From Trichostrongylus colubriformis (Eukaryota > Nematoda > Chromadorea > Rhabditida > Trichostrongylidae): a stretch of 64,000 nt of DNA. A program made the position numbers and the translations under genes. Below the pieces are notes generated by a model, which made no database searches, was not told where the DNA came from, and saw only the letters and a list, made by a program, of their open reading frames with translations. The stretch is taken from the NCBI GenBank assembly GCA_963978905.1, contig OZ022257.1:13042509-13106508 (forward strand), in the 5' to 3' direction. This document shows positions 23,101 to 34,494 of this stretch, in pieces (the stretch's first letter is position 1; every line of letters begins with the position of its first letter).

Positions 23101-26100
23101 CGCTTGGCGGGCGCGGCGGGCATGACCTGACACCCCTCCCTTTTGCACAACAACTGCCTACTGCTCTGGACGATTGAAATACCCCTACTGCAAGTCCTTG
23201 ACATCGATCTTTTGTAGATCATCTAGCAGACTGATCAATCGGTCAAAGCGTGCCGAAAAAAAAGATTCGCGTTCCCGAAAGATCGGCAAAAATGTCGAGG
23301 TCTTTTCGAATTTGTACTAATGGGAGCATTACGCCATATATTTAATCGAATTAATGCCGGATTCCGGTATGCACATGGTTCTTGTTATGATATCCTCTCT
23401 TTTCTGACACAATACCACCCCCATCCCTCCTTTTGAAGTTTCCTTGAAGGCAGCATTAGGGGAAATTCGGGCGAAAAGTAAAAGAAACAGTGAATCTGCA
23501 AGGCTGAATGTCTAGTAACAGGACAAAAAAAACGAATGGAAATGGCCAAAAACCCGAGAAACAGGACCCCCTTCTCTCGTTAACCTTCATCGCGAACGAC
23601 CATTCGGTCAAGATGCGGATACTCTGAACGAAATTTCCATTGGCATGCTGCCAAGTAAACACAAGGGGATGTTTGAAGATACGACAGCATCTTCTTCCTG
23701 GAGTGAGCTTCAGGCTGAAACTGCGAAAGCGTGCCGCAATACCTTCAATCTCTCCGCATATCCTTGGCCGCTCTCATCGTAACCGACCAGGTATCCGTCG
23801 ATAGGAGGCGGGGTGAATTATCGAAAGGCGGCAGCTCTTATCCGCTGGCCATTTCTACAGCTCCGAGACGCGCTTTTTCGCCGGGGTTTCGCCACAGATA
23901 GCCTTCTTTGCTCATAGTTTCCATGTGAGTAACTTCTTTCGCGTATTTCTCAATAACCACATTAACCCTAATGCTGTCTTTAACCCATGCTTGACTCTGA
24001 CGACAGCAACTGTTTCTCCTGCACCACCACATCCTTATGGCCGCCTTCATACCTTGTGGAACTGGCTCCGGAGCCTGCCGTCGGAATCAGCTAACTGGCA
24101 AGGTAAGTGTATTGCCAGCAAGGACGTAGAATGTTAAAGAAACCAGAGCCGCGGCACACTCTGCGTCTCTGCGGCGTCACAGCCACCGTCACAGCAGGTG
24201 TCGACATCGACGCAAAGTATGAAGGCAGCCTACATAATCGCTACACAAGTGTTGCATGCTCGAGCAGCGTATGGCTTTACTACTAAAAATCGGATAAAAA
24301 GCAGAAACGTTATTTCCAGAGATGTAAAGCCAGGGAACTTCGTTGTTGGCCGAGCGGAAGATGGAGATCTACGGAAGCTGTACATACTCGATTTTGGGAT
24401 GTGTCGCAAATTCGTTGATAATAATGTGAGATTTTTTTTTAAAAAACATTAGATCATTATAATAGACAGTGAGGGGAGAAAAGGGTGATAGTTGGGACAC
24501 TCGGTCAGTGAGGTCACTAAGTCACGCAGTGGCGACGCCCATCCGCGCGCGGCGGATTGCAGTGAGCTAAAGACAGGTTAAAACACGATGTCAAAGCTCT
24601 TCCCCCAAAAAGGCCTAGGCAAATCTGGGAGAGCCCAGACGGCGGAGGAAATGTCATCACCAGGACAATTAGCGAAGCGTCGCCGCGTGTGGTGAGCCGA
24701 CCTCAGGTCGAGGTCAATATTCGTGTGTCCCAGCATACAGCCTGTAGAATATGGCCAGTGACAAGTACGTCAAGGGTGGATCGAGCAATCCCGACGGGTT
24801 TGTAGTCATTCATATTCGGTCCGTCGGGAATGAAACGTGAAGAGGAGCAGCAAGAGGTACGGGGTGGCACTAATTTTTCAATTCACCTGTTCATCATCAA
24901 AGGAGGACGGTCATTTGTACCACTGATATAAATCAATATTCGTTGAGGTAAGATCCTCGATATCGACTGATCCCCCCTCCCAACCCCCCACCCCCCCTTT
25001 CACTATGAACTCTTTTGAACGCCCACGGCCGCGCTTACATTCAGCGACACGATCACATCAATCGTCGCCGGGTATGAGTGCAGGCTAACACACTCCAGCA
25101 AGGATGGATCAGTTCAGTCCCTTATTTATACTCATCTAGTGGAAGTTTGTAGCTGTGTTTGAGTTCCTCCTTTTATGGCCTATAATGTTATGTTACCAAG
25201 AATATCTTTTTAGAATGTAATGCTACAACCTCGCAAAAAAGCCCCTTTCCGTGGGACTCCTCGATATGCTCCAATCGCATCACATATGGGCAAAGAACAT
25301 TGTCGTAAGGATGATGTCGAGAGCTGGTAACTCATATTTGCGTATAGATTCGCTCAAAGCTAATCGAACGTTCCATCGCTGAAGCAGTAGATAGGAAGAG
25401 AATGGGTAAAAAATTACGAAAAAGTTTTGTAGCTCACGTTTTATAGGGTATCACTAAAGGTGTACTATCATCTGGGCAGCTTTAGACCACGTTCATACTT
25501 TGCGGTGTCGGCGGTAGGGTGTGGCTGCGTGTCTGTCCGTCTTCACCTCTGCCACCCTTCGTTGCCCGCGTCAACTGTGCACATCCTCGTGCCACTCTGC
25601 CTCGCTGCCTGTGGACGCAACCACGTATTGCCGCCGCAAAGTATGGACGCGGCCTTGAGATAGAGATTCGTTGACCGACAATAACTGAGCGTTCTGATAG
25701 ATTCTCAAACCTGACTAGTCGTATGTCGGAGTATTCCAGGTTTTACATGTTGGTCGATTTTACGAATGCGCACCTACCATGGAAAGGAGTGACCAGTATA
25801 AAAGATGTATGATTCTACAAATTTATTAGGTTGACTATCGTCATTGGGCATCCACTGAACATTTCTTTGACTGTTTAGTAGCATTGTAGAGAGTTTCATT
25901 TAGAAGAAACTGTGATGACTAATAAGTGAGAAATAGTAGAGAACAAATCGCCGTCGGCGGTGAATGACGCTACATTCTAAGGTTACCCACCTCCTTCCCA
26001 CCAGCACAAGCTCAGCTGGTATGGGGCTTACACTAGACCTGAAACTCGCTTCATTCATAGGAAGGATCATGGGCTAAGGGGGCAGTTATCGACCTGGCAT

Positions 26101-29100
26101 GTGATCGACTGTGTGTGTGTGAATCCCCTCGTCTATCGACTGTTTTATCAATGAAACTCAACCTATCTGATAACCATGCTATGCACATTCTTTCTTTTTC
26201 TATTCTAACGCACCAATATATCGAATGATCGACAAACATGTCAAGGTGCTGCTGGGTAGAGAAGTGGGATTACTCCAACACGATGCTCGCTCTTCGAGAC
26301 ATCGAAAAAGTTGAAATGAAAATAAAATCGAAAGAGATTGTGAATAATGGTGAATATGTGTGGGTAATCGCAATGTAATATAAGAGGAAGAACGAAATAA
26401 ATTGGCGAAATACCCAAAAAAAATCTTTGCCCCCCCCCCCTCCCTTCCCATCATTAGCCAGTGGGGTAGATACATACTGGCGAGGGGCCAGTCGCGAACT
26501 TTTCTCGCCCTCGCGGCAACTCCCCCAATGCCTGCGTTGCAGCGCGATTTGCGGTACCGCGGAATAATGACAAGACTCCAAGCCGCGCTTTTTAGTGCGA
26601 GTTTCGCCACACATCACCTCTTCTGAAATGGAATGTTTATTTTCGGGGAACATATCTTCCCAGTTTTCATTTTCTCCTCAACCCAGGCGGTTCCTTTAAG
26701 CTCTACGGAGGTCACTCAGGCTTCTCCAAAAGCAGTTGTTATCACGTTGGCGACATTGCGTCCCAATGCTGGGACGCACGTTTTCTGCCACGTGGGACAA
26801 TGCGTCCCAATGGTGGGATGCAGCATAGAAACTTCCTTTTATCAACTAATTTAAAATTCATAAGTAGTCAGTTTCGATCAACATGCACAAGGGTATCTGG
26901 GGTTAACATGGTCCGCTTACATCTTTTCGATAAGTTCTTTTTTATGCTTTGGGTACATTAGAGGTGAACTTCTCAGGAAAAAGTGTTTTGTCTAGAAAGA
27001 TAAGTCTCGGATAGAATATACAACCTTCTAATAAATTTACATAATTACATAATAGATAACATTATAAAGTAATAATAGCTAATACTAATGTATGATAGGA
27101 AAACTTCGAATGCTGCAATTATCCATCAAACACGTGTTACAAAAATACCACAAACACAACTATAATACACATTCAAGAAATCGATCAGAAAGTATGTCTA
27201 GTTTGAAAGCAGTCGAGACAGACAAAACTTTGGCAGTTGCTGCATTGAGTTCTGATCTTTTTGGCATGGTTGTTGGCGAAGGTGCGACCCTTATCCTTTG
27301 CCAGCTTCTGGTAGCAGCACTTGCATCGTCGGCGATCCTTGCCCGAGAGATCCGTATTTTCAATCAGTTTTCTTTTTCGTCCTTGGTTAGTGCTGCCTCC
27401 TCCATTATGATCCAGTAAGATCTTCACTATTGCATATTTGAAATCATTGATCTGCATCCTAGCGCCTCTGTTGCAGAGAACCCAAGCGTTGACCAAGGCA
27501 GTTTGCGTATTTAGATGGAAGAACAACTTCATGTACCATTTCGCGTTCCTTCTCACGAATGGGGTGTACGCTGCCATCTGGTCACTCAGATCCACGAAGC
27601 CTTCATTTTGTTGTAGTCTTCTACAACCAGTGGCTTCATATTGGTGCTGTGGGACCCATAATGCTTTGTTGAAAGCATAAAAATGTCTCTTTTGTCTCTC
27701 CACTTCAGAAGCAACACTCCATCATCGTTCTGTTGAGAATACGATTCACCTCTCTGAAGCTTCCTGGTTGTTACAGCAGGAGGGATGCCTTTCACGTTCT
27801 TCCTGATTGTTCCAATGAGGTTGGTCCTTCTGAATAGCAGGGAATCCGCCAAAGGCAAGCTTGTATACCAGCTGTCTGTGCAGAGATCCCGTCCTTGATC
27901 CAAGTAGCCGTCCATGAGATTCAGAACCACAGAATCAGGCACGCCGCCTACTCTAGTGACATCCTTACCAGCGTAGACCTTCACCTTCTGAGTGTATCCT
28001 CCTTTGGAGCAGAGCTTGAAGAGTTTAATGCCATACTTGTACCTCTTCGACTTGTTGAACTGTTACGACTCTCCCTCGAAACGGCACCATTGATTCGTCG
28101 ATACAGAGTTCTCTAGGTGGCTTGTACATCTTTTGGAAAGAGCCGTTCAGGAGATCCAAGACAGGCCGGATTTTGTATAAGCGGTTTGCCTTGTCAGCGT
28201 TGTCATTGTCGACAAAATGAAGGCACGTCAACAAGGTTTCGAATCGAGATCTGACCATCGCGTTCGTGACGGCAGGGCTGCAGTAAAGCCAGTCTGTAGA
28301 CCAGTAGTAGCGAAGTTTTGGCAACCGGACGAGGCCCATGTACAGGCAGATGCCGATGAATCGTCTTATCTCTTCTGGCGTAGTGTCGGTCCAATCCTTC
28401 TTCCTCTCCTTCATCTCCTTGCTGCCATACCTGTTTGTCTCCATAACTATGAGATTCAACAACTCGTCGTTTAGAAACAGCTGGAAATAGTCTATTGGAT
28501 TGTCGCAGCTTTCAACCTCCGCGTGAGGTCCGCAATCTTTAGCGAAAACGAATCGGTCAAATTTCGTGGTTTCGTCAGTCCATGTGACTTGTATCTCTTC
28601 TTCTCCTGAAGTTTCTTCATGGACAGAATCGTCGTCAGTTTCGTAATCCACAGGTATTACCAATGCTTGAGCGGCTGTGTCCTCATCCAGCACAGGTTCG
28701 TAATCATCGCTGTCGATCAACAGATCGTCGAAGTTAGCATTCAGCCCTGTCAAGTCGCCGTAGGTATCCATTGTCAGATAGGAGATTTGTTGCTAATCAA
28801 TTCTTAGTCGATATTTATACACACGAGCGCCGACTCTTTTCACATGCGTATCACACATTAAGCACTTCCCATCATTATCATGCAGTGATCTCTTACTCAA
28901 GAGCTCGAGGGATATCTATGACTTCGCAGCACTCAATATTTTATGTTAGGGCTCAAGATAGGGGCGAAATTCAGCAAGTTTAGAAAGGTGGTATCAAAAA
29001 CTGCTCTCTGGGACAATGCGTTCCAATGCTGGGACGCACCTCTAGGCATAGGCGAGCGCGCGATGTCCCACGTGGCAGACACGTGAAAAAACGCGCGGTC

Positions 29101-30418
29101 GCCAACGTGTTAAAGGAACCGGAAGGGGTCCAAAACAAGAGAAAAATACAAAGAAATGAGCATTTTGTAACGAACACTGAAGGTTAGAAGCGATAATCGG
29201 TGAAAAAACCCGAATTCAAAAGTGCATCGCTGCGGTGTGTATTCGCGCCTCATTCGCACCATCGCACTGACTTTCCGAGTTGCCCGCTGTAGGAGACTGG
29301 CCGCGGTCCAACATTAGTTGTAGCACCTGACTCCCAGCGCAGTGGAGCGCATTCCCAACTACATTAGCATTCATGTAAGTACATCTAGAAACAGTGTAAG
29401 AAAGAATAAAGGAAAAAGTAAAAGGAAAAAGCCAATTTATAAAAGGAACATCTTCTCTTGGCACCATGCCACGGCGTCAAATTGGGGAGTTTGTGCAATG
29501 GCGGCCACTTGAACTCGTCCACACTACGTCTGTTCTACCGTATGCCAAAATTGCCCCCTTTTGGTGTCTTTAAAGACACCGTTAGGGCAATTTTCGCAAA
29601 TTGGGGGATTACGAAAGTAGAGGTGCTCAGTAATATAACAGTAGAAAAAGAACGACATAAAACGGCGAAAAAACTAAGTAATGGGAACCCGAAATTCCCC
29701 CTTCTCTCTCTCGTCCTCTGTGTCTCTGGTTGGAGTGCGCTGAAGACAGGCCAGAGTCTCAACCAGCCGGCTGCGATTGTTGTCCCGCCCTTCCACGTCG
29801 ACTCCCCCGGGCGCATAACGGCATAACGGCATGGCAAGTTGCGGGGCCGCCATAAGACCCCAAGTCGCGTTTTTTTTCATGCGATTTTCACCAAATGTGA
29901 CCCTTTCTGAAGTAGAAGGTTCGTTTCAGAGAACATGTACTTCCAGATCTCAGCTTTCCTTTACCCCTAATAGTGCCTTTAAGGCAGGGCTTCCTTTTAG
30001 GCACCTAATCCTGACAGGGCCAGCCCCTCCACCCCAGCCCCCCCCCCTCCGGAACGAGCGCAGTCGATTACTTGTGAAATGGCGGTCTCATTCATGACGT
30101 ACGATTTCATCTGCTTTACTCGATTAAGGTTGGGAAAACTAAAATGGATTCACGTCAAGAACCCCTTCTTACCGCAATGATGAATTTGTGCCCAAGAGAG
30201 GAATACGAGCAGGTGTTAGCGTGAGTTATCAAATGAATTGGATCTCAGCACGCTACCTGTATAAGTGAAGCTCATGTATAGCACTTTTCAGACACATTGA
30301 TAGTCTTCAGTTCTTCTCAGAACCGAATTACGAGTTTATCTACACAATCCTACGTAAGGCTATAAAAAGAAAAGGAGCGAGCGAGTTCCCTTATGACTGG
30401 GAGAAAGAATACTCGTAG
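20123..30418 (+). CDS. Tau-tubulin-kinase-like (CK1 group) protein kinase
   Basis: Nine exons give a continuous 309-aa product: 20123-20236, 20295-20357, 21747-21881, 22114-22226, 24320-24425, 25214-25326, 25740-25806, 30129-30220, 30292-30418. All phases match. Motifs in order: glycine loop LGEGSFGAVYK, ATP lysine ALKAE (K50), LHRDVKPGNF catalytic loop (D143), LDFGMCRKF (D166), and GTPRYAPIASHMG in place of the APE region, as in TTBK-like kinases. These are followed by DDVESWFYMLVDFTNAHLPW and a C-terminal HIDSLQFFSEPNYEFIY ending in FPYDWEKEY. All catalytic residues are present, so an active Ser/Thr kinase is expected. Nematode members of this group are often sperm-enriched, but nothing here proves that. 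Intron 4 (2.1 kb) and intron 7 (4.3 kb) are swollen by transposons, including a piggyBac on the opposite strand. A poly(A) signal AATAAA is at 30475. The start codon follows a possible trans-splice acceptor near 20100. Confidence 0.9.
23003..23090. mobile_element. PIF/Harbinger-like hairpin MITE
   Basis: An 88-bp hairpin, AGGCCGCGGTCATACTTTGC with its inverse at the other end, flanked by TTA on both sides. The inner arms (GCAGCTGC, then GTTGACGCCGG and inverse) are specific to this copy. It lies in intron 4 of the kinase gene. Confidence 0.65.
23444..23983. mobile_element. TTAA-flanked MITE, copy B
   Basis: The left end is TTGA-AGGCAGCATTAGGGG and the right end CCCTAATGCTGTCTTTAA. It matches copy A at 3655-4202 over most of its length. 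It sits in intron 4 of the kinase gene. Non-coding. Confidence 0.65.
24042..24231. repeat. Degenerate TTCATAC hairpin element
   Basis: Starts ATGGCCGCCTTCATACCTTG and ends GCAAAGTATGAAGGCAGCC. The interior is not a clean palindrome. It belongs to the same broad hairpin group as 12961 and ends about 90 bases before kinase exon 5. Confidence 0.4.
25484..25655. mobile_element. PIF/Harbinger-like MITE, long form
   Basis: The left end is AGACCACGTTCATACTTTGC and the right end GCAAAGTATGGACGCGGCCT, with about 130 bp of non-palindromic interior rich in CTGCCT and CTCTGCC motifs. Related long forms are at 46715 and 48006. It lies in intron 6 of the kinase gene. Confidence 0.55.
26360..26699. mobile_element. 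TTAA-type MITE, left end unclear
   Basis: The right end is GGTTCCTTTAA at 26689-26699. The interior shares AAGCCGCGCTTTTT, a TTCGCCAC motif and TCTTCTGAAATGGAATG with copies at 29570 and 60057. A clear left inverted end was not found, so the left border is approximate. It lies immediately beside the piggyBac. Confidence 0.45.
26739..29113 (-). mobile_element. piggyBac-type DNA transposon
   Basis: The inverted ends CACGTTGGCGAC are at 26743-26754 and, inverse, 29098-29109. The right flank is TTAA (29110-29113) and the left flank TTAT (26739-26742), a decayed TTAA duplication. Subterminal repeats GCGTCCCAATGCTGGGACGC and TGCCACGTGGGACA occur near both ends, as expected for transposase binding sites. 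The element encloses one broken transposase on the - strand and sits in intron 7 of the kinase gene, opposite to its transcription. Confidence 0.85.
27185..28771 (-). pseudogene. piggyBac transposase, broken by two frameshifts
   Basis: Three overlapping frames (28771-28025, 27984-27586, 27703-27185) together cover a normal piggyBac transposase of about 530 residues. The catalytic triad is visible: CIDESMVPFRGR, then LCTDSWYTSLPLADSL, then FVDLSDQMAAYTP. The C-terminal cysteine-rich domain is present (CKCCYQKL ... CSNCQSFVCLDC). The first frameshift lies just after the FRGR motif, near 28060, and the second in an A-run near 27600. An acidic N-terminal region precedes the fold. Only two breaks and no in-frame nonsense codon elsewhere suggest a fairly young copy, or assembly errors. 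The ends look intact, so it could still be mobilised in trans. Confidence 0.88.
29110..29573. mobile_element. TTAA MITE, second family
   Basis: Begins TTAAAGGAACCGG and ends GGTGTCTTTAA. The right portion (inverse of ACACCAAAAGGGGGCAATTT, then a GTGGACGAGTT motif) is shared in reverse orientation with 40973-41165. It abuts the piggyBac, whose right TTAA is also this element's first TTAA, and it abuts another MITE on its right. Confidence 0.5.
29570..29982. mobile_element. TTAA-flanked MITE, copy D
   Basis: The left end is TTAAAGACACCGTTAGGGC and the right end CCCCTAATAGTGCCTTTAA, with TTAA at both borders (29570-29573 and 29979-29982). The interior is related to the copies at 26360 and 60057 (CCCAAGTCGCGTTTTTT, then CTTTCTGAAGTAGAAGG). 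It is in intron 7 of the kinase gene. Confidence 0.6.
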
Positions 30419-30949
30419 TCTTCAAAAGGAAGAAATAAGATTTTGTTTGAAAAACAGAATATATACTTATAGAGAATAAAGACCAAATCTCAGTGTTTTC
30501 TTTCGTGTGCAAAGAAGTGTCGGCTACGAATAGCTTGTGCAATATTTTTCATTTCAGCGGAATAAACAAGGTCTTAGTGCACAGAACTCCTAGAACCAAA
30601 ATATTATTAAAATCTCTAAGCTAATAAATAATAAAGTTCTCAAAACATTGCAAAAATTGTCGATATCTTATATTTTACCACCGATACGGTGTACGCCCGT
30701 GTTCAACATCCTAATTGTAAGCACTCGCGTCTGCAGCACAAAATGCTATCATGAAAAAAATAGAACTGAAGGATTCAAGATGCAGATGATTTTCCTGGCC
30801 AACCAAAGCCTCTATTGAAGATCCCTCTATCGCTGAAACTTTGGTTTCGAATGAACAATGTCCATAGAACAAATGAAAGGAGAAGCGAGAGAATCTGGGA
30901 AATAACTATTTCAGTATCTGAGAACGAATACTAAACTGTAATCTTTCTA
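30419..30949. other. Intergenic region between converging genes
   Basis: The 3' ends of the kinase (+) and the AlkB-like gene (-) face each other across 531 bp of AT-rich DNA. The kinase poly(A) signal AATAAA is at 30475-30480. Nothing else was recognised. Confidence 0.6.
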
Positions 30950-33900
30950 TCATATTTCTGGAACTGGTTTCATTTTTAGCTCATTCTCTTCCATCCTGTG
31001 TTCTGGCTTCGGCAAATCCCGGCATATTATAGATATCCGTCTAGTTTTTATAACCTTCTTTCCGTCAAACATCGATTCATCGTTTGACAATACCTCATGA
31101 GTGAAGTCATAGCGACCAACTCCCCTAAAATAGACAAATGAACGATTTTGTCTTTGGAGTATTGAGAGTAAGCCCTCACCCCATTCGATAAAGAGACCTT
31201 CGAGGAAGCATCAAATCGAATATCAATTCATCCTTCCTATCTTTGTGACGTAGACGCATCACTGCATCCGATAAAAGGCTAATTCCGGTGATCACATCAC
31301 CGCAGTACTGAAGTGACCATCTAGACATAAAGATACTCCAATAATGGACGTTGCCCACTCACTCTCACGCTGTCAATATGAGGCCTTATTAAGCCGTCCT
31401 CGTGAAGATCTAAGATGTGAACATATGACAGATGTTCAGAATCAGGCAGAAACGAGGCATCTCTGCAAGAACGAGCCAATCTAAAATTTAAAAATGAAAT
31501 GTATTTTGGGGCCTCACTATTTGCAAAGCATGGGATTGCAATGGGGCTCCGGTGCAGCACAATACTGAAATTCAAACGCTACGTTCAGCCTGGAGAAAAA
31601 ACTGCATTAATGATAACAGAATGGTGAAGCATGCAGCATTTGCTAAAAGATGCTATGTACGTTAATGCGATTACAGATGCTGATGGAAAAGCTGTAGATG
31701 CAAAAGACAAGAAATTTATATCTGCACATATCATTCTATCGAATGTTGAATAATGGCAAAGAAAATTTTCGAAAAAAAAAACTGAAACAAGAATCTATCA
31801 GCATTTACGGTGCTCAAAACAAAAAAATTGGTGACAATGCCTCCGTTCCCTGCGCTGCTTCATTTGTTTCCTGCCAGCAACGAAAGCTATTGGGCTAGGG
31901 AATAAGTTCCCGCAGTTTTTTAAACCACGTTTTTCACATTGTTTCCTTCATCTTTCGGTAAAGCTTATATATGTTTTCGATAGAGCTTTTTTTGCTCTAT
32001 AAAATGCTTCTATCTGTTTTTCTATTCCTTTGACTACCTAATATTTATGAGGTTTGGAAACGAAGTAAGCTGAAGGCAAAAATTGGCACTCTCGACACCT
32101 CATCTTCCTAGTCTACCATCGAGATCGAAAAATGCATGTGTATATGTTTTCGATAGAACTTTTTCAGCTCTACAGAATGGTTCTACTTTTTATCCAAATC
32201 GCTTAACTTTTTGCGTTTCTACGACTCACAAATGCGGTACATTGCAAAAGTGTGCACTTTCGTTATCTTCCCTTCCTCGCCTACCGTCGAGATTGGAGAG
32301 GATGTGCATACATGCATTCGATAGAGCTTTTTTTGCTCTACAAGATGATGCCACCCATCTTTTAAATCCTGTCATATTTTAGCATGTAAGGATAAGTTTC
32401 CACCCTTTTTTCAACTCAAAATTGCGTGATGAAAATGAATTTTTTGGCAAAGTGTTTTGTATTATTTGATAGGACTCTTTTCGCTCTACAGAATAGTGCT
32501 TATGGTTTTTGTTCAAATTATTTTTTGCTACTTTTTAGATCATTTTAAAGGAGTGCCAAATCGACGAAATCGCGCATTTTCATGTAAATCATGCTTGATT
32601 TCGTCGATTTGGCACTCCTTTAAAATGATCTAAAAAGTAGCAAGAAATAATTTGAACAAAAACCATAAGCACTGTCTTTAGAGCGAAAAGAGTTCTATCA
32701 AATAATACAAAACACTTTGCCAAAAAATTCATTTTCCTTACGCAATTTTGAGTTGAAAAAAAGGTGGAAACTTATCCTTACATGCTAAAATATGACAGGG
32801 TTTAAAAGATGGGTGGCATCATCTTGTAGAGCAAAAAAAGCCCTATCGAATGCATGTATGCACATCCTCTCCAATCTCGACGGTAGGCGAGGAAGGGGAG
32901 ATAACAAAAGTGCACACTTTTACAATGTACCGCATTTGTGAGTCTTAAAAAGGCAAAAAGTTGAGCGATTTGAATAAAAAGTAGTACCATTCTGCAGAAC
33001 TGAAAAAGCTCTATCGAAAAACATATACACATGCATTTTTCGATCTCGATGGTAGACTAGGAAGATGAGGTGTCGAGAGTGCCAATTTTTGCCTTAAGCT
33101 TACTTCGTTTCCAAACCTCATAAATATTAGGTAGTCGAAGGAATAGAAAAACAGATAGAAGCATTTTGTAGAGCAAAAAAAGCTCTATCGAAAACATATA
33201 AAAGCTCTGTTGAAAGATGAAGGAAACAATGTGAAAAACGGGGTGAAAAAACCGCGGGAACTTATTCCCCAACCCAATATTAAGAAAGTCCCTGTTTACT
33301 TTTCCTCTTAATCGACGAACATTCTATATGAACCACAATACAAAAGTCTACCATCGCGATCGAGAGCACTTCTTTGAGGAGAAAGGCAAAGGATTCCACG
33401 TATACTTTGGAGCGCCTGATGGGGCGTGCCTGCGGACATGGGTGAGTGCGACACTGAAAGTGCGTGACGAGAGTGAGAGTGAGTGGCGGAATGAGAGAGT
33501 CTGACACACGCTCACCCAAGTCCGTAGGCCACGCCCTATCAGGTGCTCCGAAATGGACTGTAAATATGACTGGAGACGGATCGATCAATACAATAATTCG
33601 GAAATCTCACATTCCCATGGAACACTTGCTTCAATAGCGGAATTTCAGGAAAACGTGGAACTGGAAAACCACCTCTGATACTTATGGTAACTGCGAGTGT
33701 TATTACATGGAAGTGGTATTTCACGAGATTTCAAATCGGGAGAAAAAAAATCGACAACGTACCTCATTCTTTTAATAACTGACTCATTAGCTGGAGACCA
33801 TTTTCGCTGCTCCCGTTCGCGATATAGATGAATTGCCTGAAATGCGCTGAGACATACCTACAGCTAGTGATATGATAAGCCAATAATAAGTTTGCAAAAT

Positions 33901-34494
33901 AATGAACTATCGAGTCTCTTCACAGAGCTCAGTCCGGGAACTACTTGCAAAGTAAAGATGTCTGGGTGAATGAGATTTGTTATAAAGTAACGGAACACCC
34001 ATACGACTTCTGACGAGGATCTCTAGAAGAAAATTGGACAGAGTGAAGATTGATCCGAAAACAACCTGTACCACATAGTTTACTGCATGACTTAGCCATA
34101 AGGATTGCTCTGTACTCAGAAACAAAATTGAGTTTTCATGCTCATAGGACACAATGAAACACCGTACTTTGCATGCGTGCTACTCTGACATCATTGCAGC
34201 TTTACTCCTCGAACCGTGCATTTAAGAAAATTTTCAATATCTCGATGGTATTTCATCAATTCTTCAATAAATAACAATAAAAAGTAAAAGCCTTACATCG
34301 TCCCAGTGATTCTTTTCATAACGCAACCTTTTCATATGAGGCTCTACTTCTCTCAAAAGTTCCGCTTCTTCTGCCTCTGTGATAAAAGCAGGAGTGACGC
34401 GACAACTTGCTTCCACAGCCATTCTCAGCTCATTTGACCAAAGCGGCAAATTATGGAAGTGAATCAAAGAGCATAAACGACTGCAGAGTCGCAT
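30950..34494 (-). CDS. alkb-7: AlkB homologue 7-type Fe(II)/2-oxoglutarate dioxygenase
   Basis: Five exons: 34494-34297, 33836-33763, 31480-31363, 31307-31180, 31124-30950. They give 230 aa, close to the 221 aa of human ALKBH7. Motifs: VTPAFITEAEEAELLREVEP then YEKNHWDDAIHLYRERE, the iron-binding H125-x-D127 in DGLIRPHIDSVRYCGD, ITGISLLSDAVMRLRHK, the second iron histidine H182 in GRYDFTHEVLS, and the 2-oxoglutarate arginine in TRRISIICR. The N-terminus (MRLCSRLCSLIHF) is basic and hydrophobic and suits a mitochondrial presequence, the known location of ALKBH7, which acts in programmed necrosis and fatty-acid metabolism in mammals. A TTTCTTTCAG acceptor ends at 34504, 9 nt before the ATG, with no upstream exon seen, so spliced-leader addition is likely. 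Intron 2 (2.3 kb) holds the foldback at 31890-33277. The gene lies 868 bp downstream of cpt-1 on the same strand. Confidence 0.92.
31890..33277. mobile_element. 1.39-kb foldback element with internal tandem units
   Basis: The left end TTGGGCTAGGGAATAAG matches the right end CTTATTCCCCAACCCAA, flanked by TA on both sides (31888-31889 and 33278-33279). Each arm of about 690 bp is nearly fully complementary to the other, with the centre near 32575. Inside each arm a motif like TTCGATAGAGCTTTTT then GCTCTAC recurs four times at intervals of about 150-170 bp, so the arms are themselves built of tandem repeats. Non-coding. It lies in intron 2 of alkb-7. Confidence 0.8.
33404..33552. mobile_element. 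Palindromic MITE
   Basis: The left arm TTTGGAGCGCCTGATGGGGC is answered by GCCCTATCAGGTGCTCCGAAA, followed inward by GGACATGGGTGAG against CTCACCCAAGTCC. About 150 bp in total, in intron 2 of alkb-7. Confidence 0.55.

Noticed and set aside
26200..26653. 136- and 127-aa minus ORFs in the kinase intron
   Set aside because: Overlapping frames over a poly-C tract and a MITE. No protein family recognised.
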